From Muribaculaceae bacterium (lineage in GTDB: Bacteria > Bacteroidota > Bacteroidia > Bacteroidales > Muribaculaceae): 9,485 bases of DNA. The DNA lies in contig JAIDJJ010000270.1 in assembly GCA_029052265.1 (NCBI GenBank), forward strand, positions 1 through 9,485, written 5' to 3'. How positions within the stretch are numbered: the first letter of the stretch is position 1; each line of letters opens with the position of its first letter. The notes beneath the pieces are model-generated. The model was not told where the DNA came from, searched no databases, and was given only the letters and a program-made list of their open reading frames with translations. Shown in pieces: positions 1-6,226 of this stretch. A program made the position numbers and the translations under genes.

Positions 1-570
1 CGTTATGAAGCGGCCTCATGTGTCAACGGGCAGTTTTATCACTGCTTAGTCAGTTTTCTTTGACGGTCCGGTAAGCTCAACCGCAAGATATATCCTGTCG
101 TCATCTTCACGGGAAAATTCCGAAATCTTGTTGATCCAGACGGGTGATACGAACCCGGAAATTTTTTCGCGGAATATGCATCTGACATAGTGGAGTTGAC
201 TTTCTGTCAGATTTTCCGGACCAATTATTTTGATGTCATGTCGAGCAAGCACATCTTCCACATCTTTTACCGCATCGGCATATTCTTCAGAAAACTTGTC
301 GTTTATATCCGCCAATCTTTCAAAAAGATCTGTGGCATGTTTTTTTTCATCAGCCACATTCTTGCCGTGCATAGTCGCGATGCGGGAGATTGTCGCCATT
401 CTCACCCGGAAAAATTCGTCGAGATTGTTTGAATAAATTCCCAGGAAAGACAGTCTTTCAAGAGGCGGCACATCTTCTCTCATCGCTTCCTGAAGAATGC
501 GATGGTTGAAATACATCCAGCTGACATCACGGTCAACGTAGGGGTATGAATTATGATAGGAGTCTGACAT
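1..570 (-). pseudogene. ppk1: Polyphosphate kinase 1 (5' part), broken by two in-frame stop codons
   Basis: Ppk1 polymerises the ATP gamma-phosphate into polyphosphate and is normally about 690-720 residues long. The readable N-terminus from the ATG at 570 (MSDSYHN...) shows the family's N-terminal helical domain: RDVSWMYFNHRIL near residues 15-27 and PPLERLSFLGIYSNNLDEFF around 36-55. The frame meets TAA at 46-48, giving only 174 codons. After this stop the same frame reads AVIKLPVDT, then TGA at 16-18, then GRFIT, which still resembles the family pattern (Y)AxIxxP...GRF. So the homology continues through both stops. TAA probably replaced a Tyr codon. TAA and TGA both end intact genes in this window (TGA for carB), so code reassignment is not an explanation. 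A TTG start at 585 would add five residues, but the ATG is preferred. The remainder lies left of the window. The family call is confident; calling it a pseudogene rather than sequence error is less so. Confidence 0.8.
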
Positions 571-676
571 ACGATTAAAATACAAAATCTTTCACTGTAG
601 CCCGGAATCAATGAAGCCACAGATATGTTTACTCCTATCTAACAATTATGTGGGATTAAGGTTTATAAATGCGGTC

Positions 677-679
677 TTA
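677..679. repeat. Target-site duplication TTA, left copy
   Basis: TTA directly abuts the left terminal inverted repeat and is repeated at 1233-1235 just outside the right one. A 3-bp TNA duplication is the pattern known for the IS427/IS1031 branch of the IS5 family. Confidence 0.75.
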
Positions 680-712
680 GACCCCTTCCCACAAAAAATG
701 TTAATACAGGGG
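680..712 (+). repeat. Left terminal inverted repeat (33 bp)
   Basis: It begins GACCCCTTCCCACAAAAAAT and ends TACAGGGG. It matches the reverse complement of 1200-1232 at 32 of 33 positions; the only difference is A at 706 against G in the partner. Confidence 0.9.
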
Positions 713-713
713 T

Positions 714-804
714 CGCAGATTTTGGTCAGATTTGGTCTTGCAGATGAAGGAGCATAGCGGGCTATGTGACTGAATCAAAAGGCCAAAGCTGGCTAAAATC
801 TGCG
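714..804. repeat. Left subterminal long palindrome (cruciform/hairpin)
   Basis: The outer arms 714-735 (CGCAGATTTTGG...TTTGG) and 783-804 pair with three mismatches in 22, two of which are G-T type. The tip CATAGC-GG-GCTATG (753-766) forms a perfect short hairpin. The palindrome starts two bases inside the left terminal repeat, mirroring the arrangement at the right end. Confidence 0.8.
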
Positions 805-816
805 AGACGGAGGTAA

Positions 817-978
817 CTTCTTTTCATCCCCATACAGGGGAGATGGGTAGTAGAGCGTACGTTTGCATGGATGGAGAATTATCGGAGGCTGACACGCAAT
901 TATGAGCGACTTCTGAAGGTAAGCCGACATATGTTCATTGTCGGTTGCGCGTTCTTTATGTTGCGCTATTTCGCCTGA
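817..978 (+). pseudogene. IS5-family transposase, C-terminal remnant
   Basis: After a stop at 814-816 the frame is open to TGA at 976-978. From residue RWVVERTFAW onward it reads as the conserved C-terminal block of IS5-type DDE transposases, R-W-x-V-E-R-T-F-A-W-x-x-x-Y-R-R-L, which carries the catalytic Glu, followed by YERLLKVSRHMFIVGC and a natural end at LRYFA. In this family the Glu of the DDE triad lies in the VER motif. The N-terminal domain and both catalytic Asp residues are absent, and no start codon or earlier coding sequence fits between the left palindrome and this fragment. The piece cannot be an active transposase. The codons are otherwise intact, so the internal deletion may be recent. 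Confidence 0.85.
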
Positions 979-1105
979 TACCCCACCCTTTTTCCTACGA
1001 TAAAATAATTCCCCATGATAATAATCTCATTCCCAAAAATGAGAACAGTCTGTCATATCCATATGCGTCATAATCTATTGATTAGGGACTGAAATTACTT
1101 CTGTC

Positions 1106-1199
1106 CGGCGTCTTTTCGGTAAATTTCGCCAAGTCTCATCGGTCGTGTAGCTCGCTACACTCCCTCTTCAACTTGCAAAATTTCCTCGAAAATACGCCG
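1106..1199. repeat. Right subterminal long palindrome (cruciform/hairpin)
   Basis: The arm 1106-1133 (CGGCGTCTTTTCGG...) pairs imperfectly with 1172-1199. The tip GTGTAGC-TC-GCTACAC (1145-1160) is a perfect hairpin. The structure ends one base before the right terminal repeat. Its outer arms differ in sequence from the left palindrome, but the 25-nt tip (1139-1163) matches the left tip (749-773) in inverted orientation. Confidence 0.8.
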
Positions 1200-1232
1200 C
1201 CCCTGCATTAACATTTTTTGTGGGAAGGGGTC
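1200..1232 (-). repeat. Right terminal inverted repeat (33 bp)
   Basis: This is the reverse complement of 680-712 with one mismatch. On the plus strand it ends GGGAAGGGGTC at 1232, immediately before TTA. Confidence 0.9.
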
Positions 1233-1235
1233 TTA
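1233..1235. repeat. Target-site duplication TTA, right copy (also the stop codon of the AlkD-like gene)
   Basis: TTA follows the right terminal repeat directly and matches 677-679. Read on the minus strand it is the TAA that ends the AlkD-like gene. Confidence 0.75.
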
Positions 1236-1664
1236 GGCGTCGAGGTTGCGGCGGAGGGCTTTCCCGCAATAAGATGCGAGCGTATTTTCGTCAGACGACA
1301 GGGTGTCGGCAAGGGTAGGGGCGTATGGGAGGTGTCTCAGCAGTCTGAAAGAAAGAATATCAGCCTCTTCATGAGTGCGGACGGCAGACGCGAGTTGCGC
1401 CGCCATCTTTTCGCTGATCTCGGCAGCAGGGAACAGATAACATGCCAGCAGTCTGGATTCCCTTACTCCGGAGTCTTGCCAGAGAGTTTCTGCCAGCAGA
1501 AGATCCTTTTCGCATTCACGGGCAATTTCGGAGATTTGAGGGAGTTGCAATCCGAAAATAATATTGTAAGGCATGCCGGCCTTCCGGAGAGTATCGGCAA
1601 CGATACCGTTCCTGAAAGCCATGAAACTGTGTTTGATAGATTTGATTTTATCTTGAATATCCAT
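1233..1664 (-). CDS. Short AlkD-like (HEAT-repeat) DNA alkylation repair protein
   Basis: This is a 143-residue soluble, helical protein. The segment GIVADTLRKAGMPYNIIFGLQLPQI (about residues 20-44), the following IARECEKDLLLAETLWQDS, and VRESRLLACYLF (about 67-78) match the usual pattern of AlkD-like proteins (G-x-x-x-P-x-[IL]-x-x-[IL]-A, then LW-x-[ST]-x-x-x-E-x-x-x-[LA]-A). AlkD enzymes excise N3- and N7-alkylated bases with helical HEAT-like repeats and are about 230 residues long. This protein is shorter and lacks a visible C-terminal WWD-type active-site segment, so glycosylase activity is uncertain and it may be a divergent short subfamily. The stop codon TAA is the TTA target duplication of the IS element. 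Because the duplication restores TTA, the length is the same as before insertion. ppk1 follows on the same strand; without the IS the gap would be about 110 bp, so cotranscription is possible. A TAATTTTG box (1718-1725, minus) lies upstream. Confidence 0.6.
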   Translation of the reverse strand: MDIQDKIKSIKHSFMAFRNGIVADTLRKAGMPYNIIFGLQLPQISEIARECEKDLLLAETLWQDSGVRESRLLACYLFPAAEISEKMAAQLASAVRTHEEADILSFRLLRHLPYAPTLADTLSSDENTLASYCGKALRRNLDA

Positions 1665-1717
1665 AAACGCTATATGCTTGTAATGAATCCGGAGGAATAT
1701 TTTCCGGTCTTTACCTG

Positions 1718-1725
1718 CAAAATTA
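1718..1725 (-). promoter_or_regulatory. Candidate -7 box of the AlkD-like gene
   Basis: On the minus strand this reads TAATTTTG, a full match to the Bacteroidetes TAnnTTTG element, about 53 bp before the start codon. No TTG is found at the usual 19-21 bp spacing, so this promoter looks weaker than its divergent partner. Confidence 0.5.
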
Positions 1726-1742
1726 AGAAAAATCGACCAAAA

Positions 1743-1773
1743 TTGTGGTTATATTTATTTTTTTTTAATTTTG
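1743..1773 (+). promoter_or_regulatory. Promoter of the exonuclease gene (TTG-N20-TAATTTTG)
   Basis: TTG at 1743-1745 and TAATTTTG at 1766-1773 are 20 bp apart, the known Bacteroidetes sigma-ABfr layout. The predicted start is near 1779, leaving a leader of roughly 90-130 nt. The leader holds a GGCAA/TTGCC hairpin just after the start and ATATC/GATAT arms further down. Confidence 0.7.
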
Positions 1774-1871
1774 CAATGCGAAGCCGGCAAGGCTTTTGCC
1801 ACGGGGAAAGGAGAAACATTTAGGAAAGGATTACCACGATATCTGATGGTGGAAACTGTCGGATATTTTAA

Positions 1872-2786
1872 ATGTTTAAAGATCATCGGAATAATAAAAA
1901 TAATCACCCTATGCAAGTAATTTGTCTGGACGCTGAATTTGCGGATAATGAAGAACTTCTTGAACTGTCGATGTTTGATCTCAATGGAAAAGAGATCTAT
2001 CATGAATACTATCGCCCGGAAAAGATACGCAACTGGCGTACGGATATACACCATATCACTCCAGAAATGGTTTCTGGCAAACCATCGTTCCGGAAAGTCA
2101 GAAATGAAGTGCAGGCGTTGATTGACGGGGCGGCTGCCCTTACCGGATTTGCCGTTGACAACGATCTGCGTGTTCTTTCTCGCTCCGGGTTGTCAGGTCT
2201 TGACAACAAACGGGTGATAGATGTCAAGGATATGTTCTGGTATCTGGAGGGGAATTGCAAAGGTATGAGTCCGTTTTCGGTGCCCTCTTTGATCTCCTGT
2301 GCCAACACTCTGGGTCTTGATTTCAGTGAAGACACCGCACATTCTGCAAGTGCCGACACAGAAGCGACATTGAAATGCTTCAGGCAACTCTATACCCGGT
2401 TCAGCGGGGGGGATGCCATATCAGAAGAATCAGTGGATATTTTTATAGTAAAGATCAAAGAGGCGAAGGCAAAGTTTGTGGAGGAAAACGCGAAAGGGGC
2501 GATAAAGGTGTACAAACATAAAGACTGCTTTAAACTCAATTTCGGCAGGAAAACGGATGTCGACGAGAAATGCATTCTGTTTGAGGTGAGTGTGGCAGAC
2601 AGGTATAAGGCGGAATATGAACTTAAAAAATTATTGAAAAAGAAAGAGGTGCCTGACAAGAGAAACGTCTATAGGCTCACTCCGAAACTGTTGGAAGAGG
2701 TAAGGAATTACCGCAACGAGTATGATGCCGAGGAATCGGCATGGTGCAAGAAGGTCTTGCGCAATCTGTCAAGGCTGAGCCTTTAG
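1872..2786 (+). CDS. DEDDh 3'-5' exonuclease (DnaQ/RNase T superfamily) with extra C-terminal domain
   Basis: Residues 1-175 form an exonuclease fold. Counting from the ATG at 1872, the full DEDDh set is present: Asp20 and Glu22 in CLDAEF (Exo I), Asp98 in VDNDLRVL (Exo II), and His157 and Asp162 in HSASADTEA (Exo III). The HHITPEMV stretch (60-67) is the usual Exo I-II linker motif. Such enzymes hydrolyse DNA or RNA from the 3' end with two metal ions. Residues from about 185 to 304 form a charged, Lys-rich domain I do not recognise; it could bind nucleic acid. The start is uncertain. MFKDHRNNKNN before MQVICLDAEF is a poor leader, and the ATG at 1911 (291 residues) places the first strand where the family normally begins. 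Neither start has a Shine-Dalgarno sequence. The gene lies upstream of carB on the same strand, but carB has its own promoter. The substrate cannot be told from sequence; a role as polymerase proofreading subunit is not supported by context. Confidence 0.85.
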   Translation: MFKDHRNNKNNHPMQVICLDAEFADNEELLELSMFDLNGKEIYHEYYRPEKIRNWRTDIHHITPEMVSGKPSFRKVRNEVQALIDGAAALTGFAVDNDLRVLSRSGLSGLDNKRVIDVKDMFWYLEGNCKGMSPFSVPSLISCANTLGLDFSEDTAHSASADTEATLKCFRQLYTRFSGGDAISEESVDIFIVKIKEAKAKFVEENAKGAIKVYKHKDCFKLNFGRKTDVDEKCILFEVSVADRYKAEYELKKLLKKKEVPDKRNVYRLTPKLLEEVRNYRNEYDAEESAWCKKVLRNLSRLSL

Positions 2787-2850
2787 TCCTTTTAATGTAA
2801 AAAGCCATAAGAAAATCAATCTCCGTAAAAAAGTTTAAACAACATTAGAG

Positions 2851-2881
2851 TTGTATATAAGCGCAAAAAGTTGTAATTTTG
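2851..2881 (+). promoter_or_regulatory. Promoter of carB (TTG-N20-TAATTTTG)
   Basis: TTG at 2851-2853 and TAATTTTG at 2874-2881 have the same 20-bp spacing as the exonuclease promoter. The expected start falls near 2887, giving a short leader of about 29 nt. Confidence 0.75.
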
Positions 2882-2892
2882 CAAGCAAAATT
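2875..2892. promoter_or_regulatory. Perfect palindrome over the carB start site, possible operator
   Basis: AATTTTGC-AA-GCAAAATT has 8-bp arms and a 2-bp spacer. The left arm overlaps the -7 box and the right arm covers the predicted transcription start. A repressor bound there would block initiation; no regulator is identified. Confidence 0.4.
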
Positions 2893-2915
2893 GAACATTT
2901 CATCGATTAGAAGTT

Positions 2916-5900
2916 ATGAAGAAGGTTTTGCTGCTCGGCTCCGGAGCCTTGAAAATAGGTCAGGCGGGCGAATTTGACTATTCCGGTTCCCAGGCGCTGA
3001 AGGCGCTTCGTGAAGAGGGAATCTCTACTGTGCTCATCAATCCAAACATCGCTACTATTCAGACATCTGAGGGAGTTGCGGATCAGGTTTATTTCCTGCC
3101 CGTCACTCCTCATTTTGTAGAAGAGGTTATCAAAAAGGAGCGTCCTGACGGAATCCTTCTTGCCTTTGGCGGACAGACAGCACTCAACTGCGGCACTGAG
3201 CTATATCTTAATGGCACTCTCGATAAATACGGAGTGAAGGTGCTCGGCACATCTGTTGAGGCTATCATGATCACTGAAGACCGTGATCTTTTCGTGAAGA
3301 AACTTAACGAGATCGACGTCAAGACTCCGGTGTCTCAGGCTGTGGAAACTATTGAGGATGCCGTGGAGGTTGCACACCGTATCGGCTATCCCGTCATGGT
3401 CCGTTCCGGATATGCCCTCGGCGGTCTTGGCAGCGGTATCTGTACAAATGACGAGGAATTCCGCACTCACTGCGAGAGCGCTCTTGCGTATTCCCGTCAG
3501 ATTCTCGTGGAGGAATCTCTCAAAGGATGGAAAGAGATAGAGTTCGAGGTTATACGCGATGCCAACGACCATTGCTTCACGGTTGTGCCGATGGAAAACT
3601 TCGACCCGTTGGGCATCCACACAGGTGAATCAATCGTTGTCGCCCCGATCGTGTCTCTATCCAAGGAGCAGATCAAGATGCTTGAAGACATCGCTACAAA
3701 GGTGGTGCGTCACATCGGCATCGTGGGTGAGTGCAACATCCAGTATGCTTTCAATGCAGAGACCAACGATTACCGTATCATCGAGATCAACGCGCGTCTC
3801 AGCCGTTCTTCGGCTCTCGCGTCCAAAGCCTCCGGTTATCCTCTCGCTTTCGTCGCTGCAAAGCTCGCGTTGGGGTATACTCTCGACCAGATAGGCGAGA
3901 TGGGCACACCGAACTCGGCTTATGTGGCTCCGTCTGTTGACTATATGATCGTCAAGATCCCTCGCTGGGACCTTTCAAAGTTCGTAGGTGTGGACCGTGA
4001 GATCGGTTCTTCCATGAAGTCTGTCGGAGAGATTATGTCGATAGGCAAGAGCTTTGAGGAGATTATCCAGAAAGGTCTCCGAATGATCGGTCAGGGTATG
4101 CACGGATTTGTAGGCAACAACGACATCAGGTTTGATGACCTTGACAAAGTGCTTTCTCATCCTACAGACCTTCGCGTCTTTGCTATTGCGCAGGCTCTCG
4201 AGGAGGGCTACAGCATAGATCGTATCGAAGAGCTTACCAAGATCGACAAATGGTTCCTTGAGCGTCTTGACAATATCGTTAAATATAAGAAGGTTCTTTC
4301 CGGATATAACTCTGTTGAGGATCTTCCCAAAGAAGTACTCAAGGAGGCTAAGCGTCTCGGGTTCTCCGACTTCCAGATCGCACGTTTCGTGGAGGAGCCT
4401 ACAGGGAATATGGAACAGGAGGTTCTTAAGGTAAGAAACCATAGAAAATCTCTTGATATCGTTCCTTGTGTGCGCCGCATCAACACAGTGGCTTCCGAAT
4501 ATCCCGAGCTTACCAACTATCTCTATGTGACTTACGGGGCTGATGAAAACTCAATCCCCTACGACATGAATGCCGGCAACAACATTGTTGTGCTCGGTTC
4601 CGGCGCATACCGCATCGGTAGCTCGGTCGAGTTCGACTGGTGTTCTGTAAATGCCGCCACAACCTGCCGTAAACTAGGCTATAAGGCAATCATGATCAAC
4701 TATAACCCTGAGACAGTGTCGACCGACTATGACATGTGCGACCGTCTCTATTTTGACGAGCTCAGCTTCGAGAGGGTTATGGACATCCTTGATCTTGAAA
4801 CACCCCGTGGCGTCATCGTGAGTGTGGGCGGTCAGATACCAAACAATCTTGCAATGAAGCTTTACCGCCGTCATGTGCCTATTCTCGGTACGTCACCGAT
4901 ATCAATCGACCGTGCGGAGAACCGTCATAAATTCTCGGCAATGCTCGATCAGCTCGGCATCGACCAGCCGCGTTGGAAGGAGTTGACCACTACCGAAGAT
5001 ATCGACTCTTTCGTTAAGGAAGTAGGTTTCCCGGTATTGATCCGTCCGAGCTATGTGCTTTCAGGCGCTGCGATGAACGTATGCTACGACTACGAGCAGA
5101 TGCACAGGTTCCTCAATGAAGCGGCAAAGGTTTCAAAGGAATATCCGGTTGTCGTTTCCGAATTCATGCAGAATGCCAAGGAGATCGAGTTTGACGCAGT
5201 GGCAAGAAACGGTGAGATTGTGGAATATGCAATCTCTGAACATATCGAGTTTGCAGGTGTGCACTCAGGCGACGCTACCCTCGTGTTCCCGGCTCAGAAG
5301 ATATACATGGCTACCGCACGCCGCATCAAGCGAATCAGTGCTAAGATTGCCAAGGAACTCAACATCTCAGGTCCGTTCAACATCCAGTTCCTCGCAAGAG
5401 ATAACTATGTCAAGGTGATCGAGTGCAATCTCCGAGCTTCACGTTCGTTCCCGTTTGTCAGCAAGGTTCTCAAGAAGAACTTCATCGAGACTGCCACCCG
5501 CATCATGCTTGGCGAGAAAGTCAGCAAGGTGGATACTTCCACATTCGACATCGATTATATCGGAGTCAAGGCATCTCAGTTCTCATTCGCACGTCTTCAC
5601 AAGGCGGACCCTGTTCTCGGTGTAGACATGTCTTCTACCGGAGAGGTCGGATGTCTTGGTAAAGATTTCGATGAGGCACTTCTCAATGCCATGGTTTCAG
5701 TAGGTCATCATGTGCCGGAGAATGCCGTGCTTGTAAGCTCGGGAGATGTGAAGGGTAAGGTAGACATGCTTGAGGCGTGCCGTCTGCTTGCAGAGAATGG
5801 CTACAAGATCTATGGCACCGCCGGAACCGCTACATTCCTTAACCAGAACGGGGTAGAGGCACAGGCTGTATGCTGGCCCGATGAAGAGGGAGAGAACGTG

Positions 5901-6116
5901 CTCGATCTCATCTCCAACCACAAGGTGGATCTCGTGATCAACATTCCGAAGAACCACACCAAGCGCGAGCTTACCAACGGATACCGCATCCGTCGCTGGG
6001 CGATAGACCACAACATTCCGTTGTTGACCAACGCCCGTCTCGCAAGTGCCTATGTGAAAGCGTTCATCAACAAGAAAGTTGACGACATCGCAATCACCCC
6101 CTGGAAAGAATATTGA
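2916..6116 (+). CDS. carB: Carbamoyl-phosphate synthase large subunit
   Basis: CarB makes carbamoyl phosphate from bicarbonate, ammonia (delivered by the glutaminase subunit CarA) and two ATP in the cytoplasm, feeding pyrimidine and arginine synthesis. At 1066 residues it is full length (E. coli about 1073). The order is canonical: N-terminal half with GQAGEFDYSGSQA near residue 14 and an ATP-grasp site ending in EINARLSRSSALASK (Glu290, Asn292, Arg294); an oligomerisation region about 400-550; a second half starting near 555 (SSVEFDWC...NYNPETVSTD) with ECNLRASRSFPFVSK (Glu836, Asn838, Arg840); and an MGS-like allosteric domain from about 930. Both ATP-grasp centres look intact. The wording of many blocks (INARLSRSSALASK, KIPRWDLSKF, SVEFDWC, IRRWAIDHNIPLLTN) resembles eukaryotic CAD/CPS1 more than E. 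coli. It has its own promoter and terminator, and carA is not adjacent. Confidence 0.97.
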   Translation: MKKVLLLGSGALKIGQAGEFDYSGSQALKALREEGISTVLINPNIATIQTSEGVADQVYFLPVTPHFVEEVIKKERPDGILLAFGGQTALNCGTELYLNGTLDKYGVKVLGTSVEAIMITEDRDLFVKKLNEIDVKTPVSQAVETIEDAVEVAHRIGYPVMVRSGYALGGLGSGICTNDEEFRTHCESALAYSRQILVEESLKGWKEIEFEVIRDANDHCFTVVPMENFDPLGIHTGESIVVAPIVSLSKEQIKMLEDIATKVVRHIGIVGECNIQYAFNAETNDYRIIEINARLSRSSALASKASGYPLAFVAAKLALGYTLDQIGEMGTPNSAYVAPSVDYMIVKIPRWDLSKFVGVDREIGSSMKSVGEIMSIGKSFEEIIQKGLRMIGQGMHGFVGNNDIRFDDLDKVLSHPTDLRVFAIAQALEEGYSIDRIEELTKIDKWFLERLDNIVKYKKVLSGYNSVEDLPKEVLKEAKRLGFSDFQIARFVEEPTGNMEQEVLKVRNHRKSLDIVPCVRRINTVASEYPELTNYLYVTYGADENSIPYDMNAGNNIVVLGSGAYRIGSSVEFDWCSVNAATTCRKLGYKAIMINYNPETVSTDYDMCDRLYFDELSFERVMDILDLETPRGVIVSVGGQIPNNLAMKLYRRHVPILGTSPISIDRAENRHKFSAMLDQLGIDQPRWKELTTTEDIDSFVKEVGFPVLIRPSYVLSGAAMNVCYDYEQMHRFLNEAAKVSKEYPVVVSEFMQNAKEIEFDAVARNGEIVEYAISEHIEFAGVHSGDATLVFPAQKIYMATARRIKRISAKIAKELNISGPFNIQFLARDNYVKVIECNLRASRSFPFVSKVLKKNFIETATRIMLGEKVSKVDTSTFDIDYIGVKASQFSFARLHKADPVLGVDMSSTGEVGCLGKDFDEALLNAMVSVGHHVPENAVLVSSGDVKGKVDMLEACRLLAENGYKIYGTAGTATFLNQNGVEAQAVCWPDEEGENVLDLISNHKVDLVINIPKNHTKRELTNGYRIRRWAIDHNIPLLTNARLASAYVKAFINKKVDDIAITPWKEY

Positions 6117-6137
6117 TTTCCGTCTTCAATAGAAAAC

Positions 6138-6170
6138 AAAAAAGGAAAGCCGGTCCGGCTTTCCTTTTTT
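6138..6170 (+). terminator. Intrinsic terminator of carB, bidirectional
   Basis: Six A residues, the stem GGAAAGCCGG-T-CCGGCTTTCC (6144-6164) and six T residues make a perfect inverted repeat of 16-bp arms. It also faces the convergent zinc-ribbon gene. Confidence 0.92.
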
Positions 6171-6189
6171 GTTGAACTCCCGAAATTCT

Positions 6190-6226
6190 CGATTAATCAT
6201 GATTTTCCCGATTAATCCGGATTGTC
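6190..6226 (+). repeat. Two tandem copies of an 18-bp repeat (CGATTAAYCNNGATTNTC)
   Basis: CGATTAATCATGATTTTC (6190-6207) and CGATTAATCCGGATTGTC (6209-6226) are offset by 19 bp. The second copy overlaps the stop codon of the zinc-ribbon gene. A third copy lies at 6560-6577. Confidence 0.6.

Larger units (their letters stand above)
680..1232 (+). mobile_element. Internally deleted IS5-family element (553 bp, MITE-like)
   Basis: The element is bounded by 33-bp terminal inverted repeats (680-712 and 1200-1232, one mismatch) and a 3-bp TTA duplication. Inside each end lies a long imperfect palindrome (714-804 and 1106-1199). The only coding remnant is the C-terminus of an IS5-type DDE transposase ending at 978. 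A complete IS5-family member is usually about 800-1300 bp, so most of the transposase gene is missing and the element could move only if a full copy acts in trans. A further small hairpin (TCTCATT at 1025-1031 pairing with AATGAGA at 1038-1044) lies after the transposase stop. It is inserted exactly at the stop codon of the minus-strand AlkD-like gene, between that gene and ppk1. The near-identical ends suggest a fairly recent arrival. The exact subgroup is an inference from the TTA duplication. Confidence 0.85.

Noticed and set aside
1..60. Stop-codon reassignment as explanation of the ppk1 stops
   Set aside because: Both TAA and TGA would need to be sense codons, but they end other intact genes here at the expected places (TGA in carB and the nitroreductase gene; TAA in the DPP III and zinc-ribbon genes).
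680..1232. CRISPR array or retron-like element in the palindromic region
   Set aside because: There are no regularly spaced direct repeats and no reverse transcriptase; the palindromes are placed symmetrically within IS ends.
1233..1664. The AlkD-like gene as truncated by the IS element
   Set aside because: Rejoining the flanks with a single TTA gives the same TAA stop, so the short length predates the insertion.
1218..1823. A 201-codon plus-strand frame antisense to the AlkD-like gene
   Set aside because: It starts inside the right terminal repeat, runs antisense to a gene with recognisable family sequence, and resembles no protein family. It also runs across the divergent promoters.
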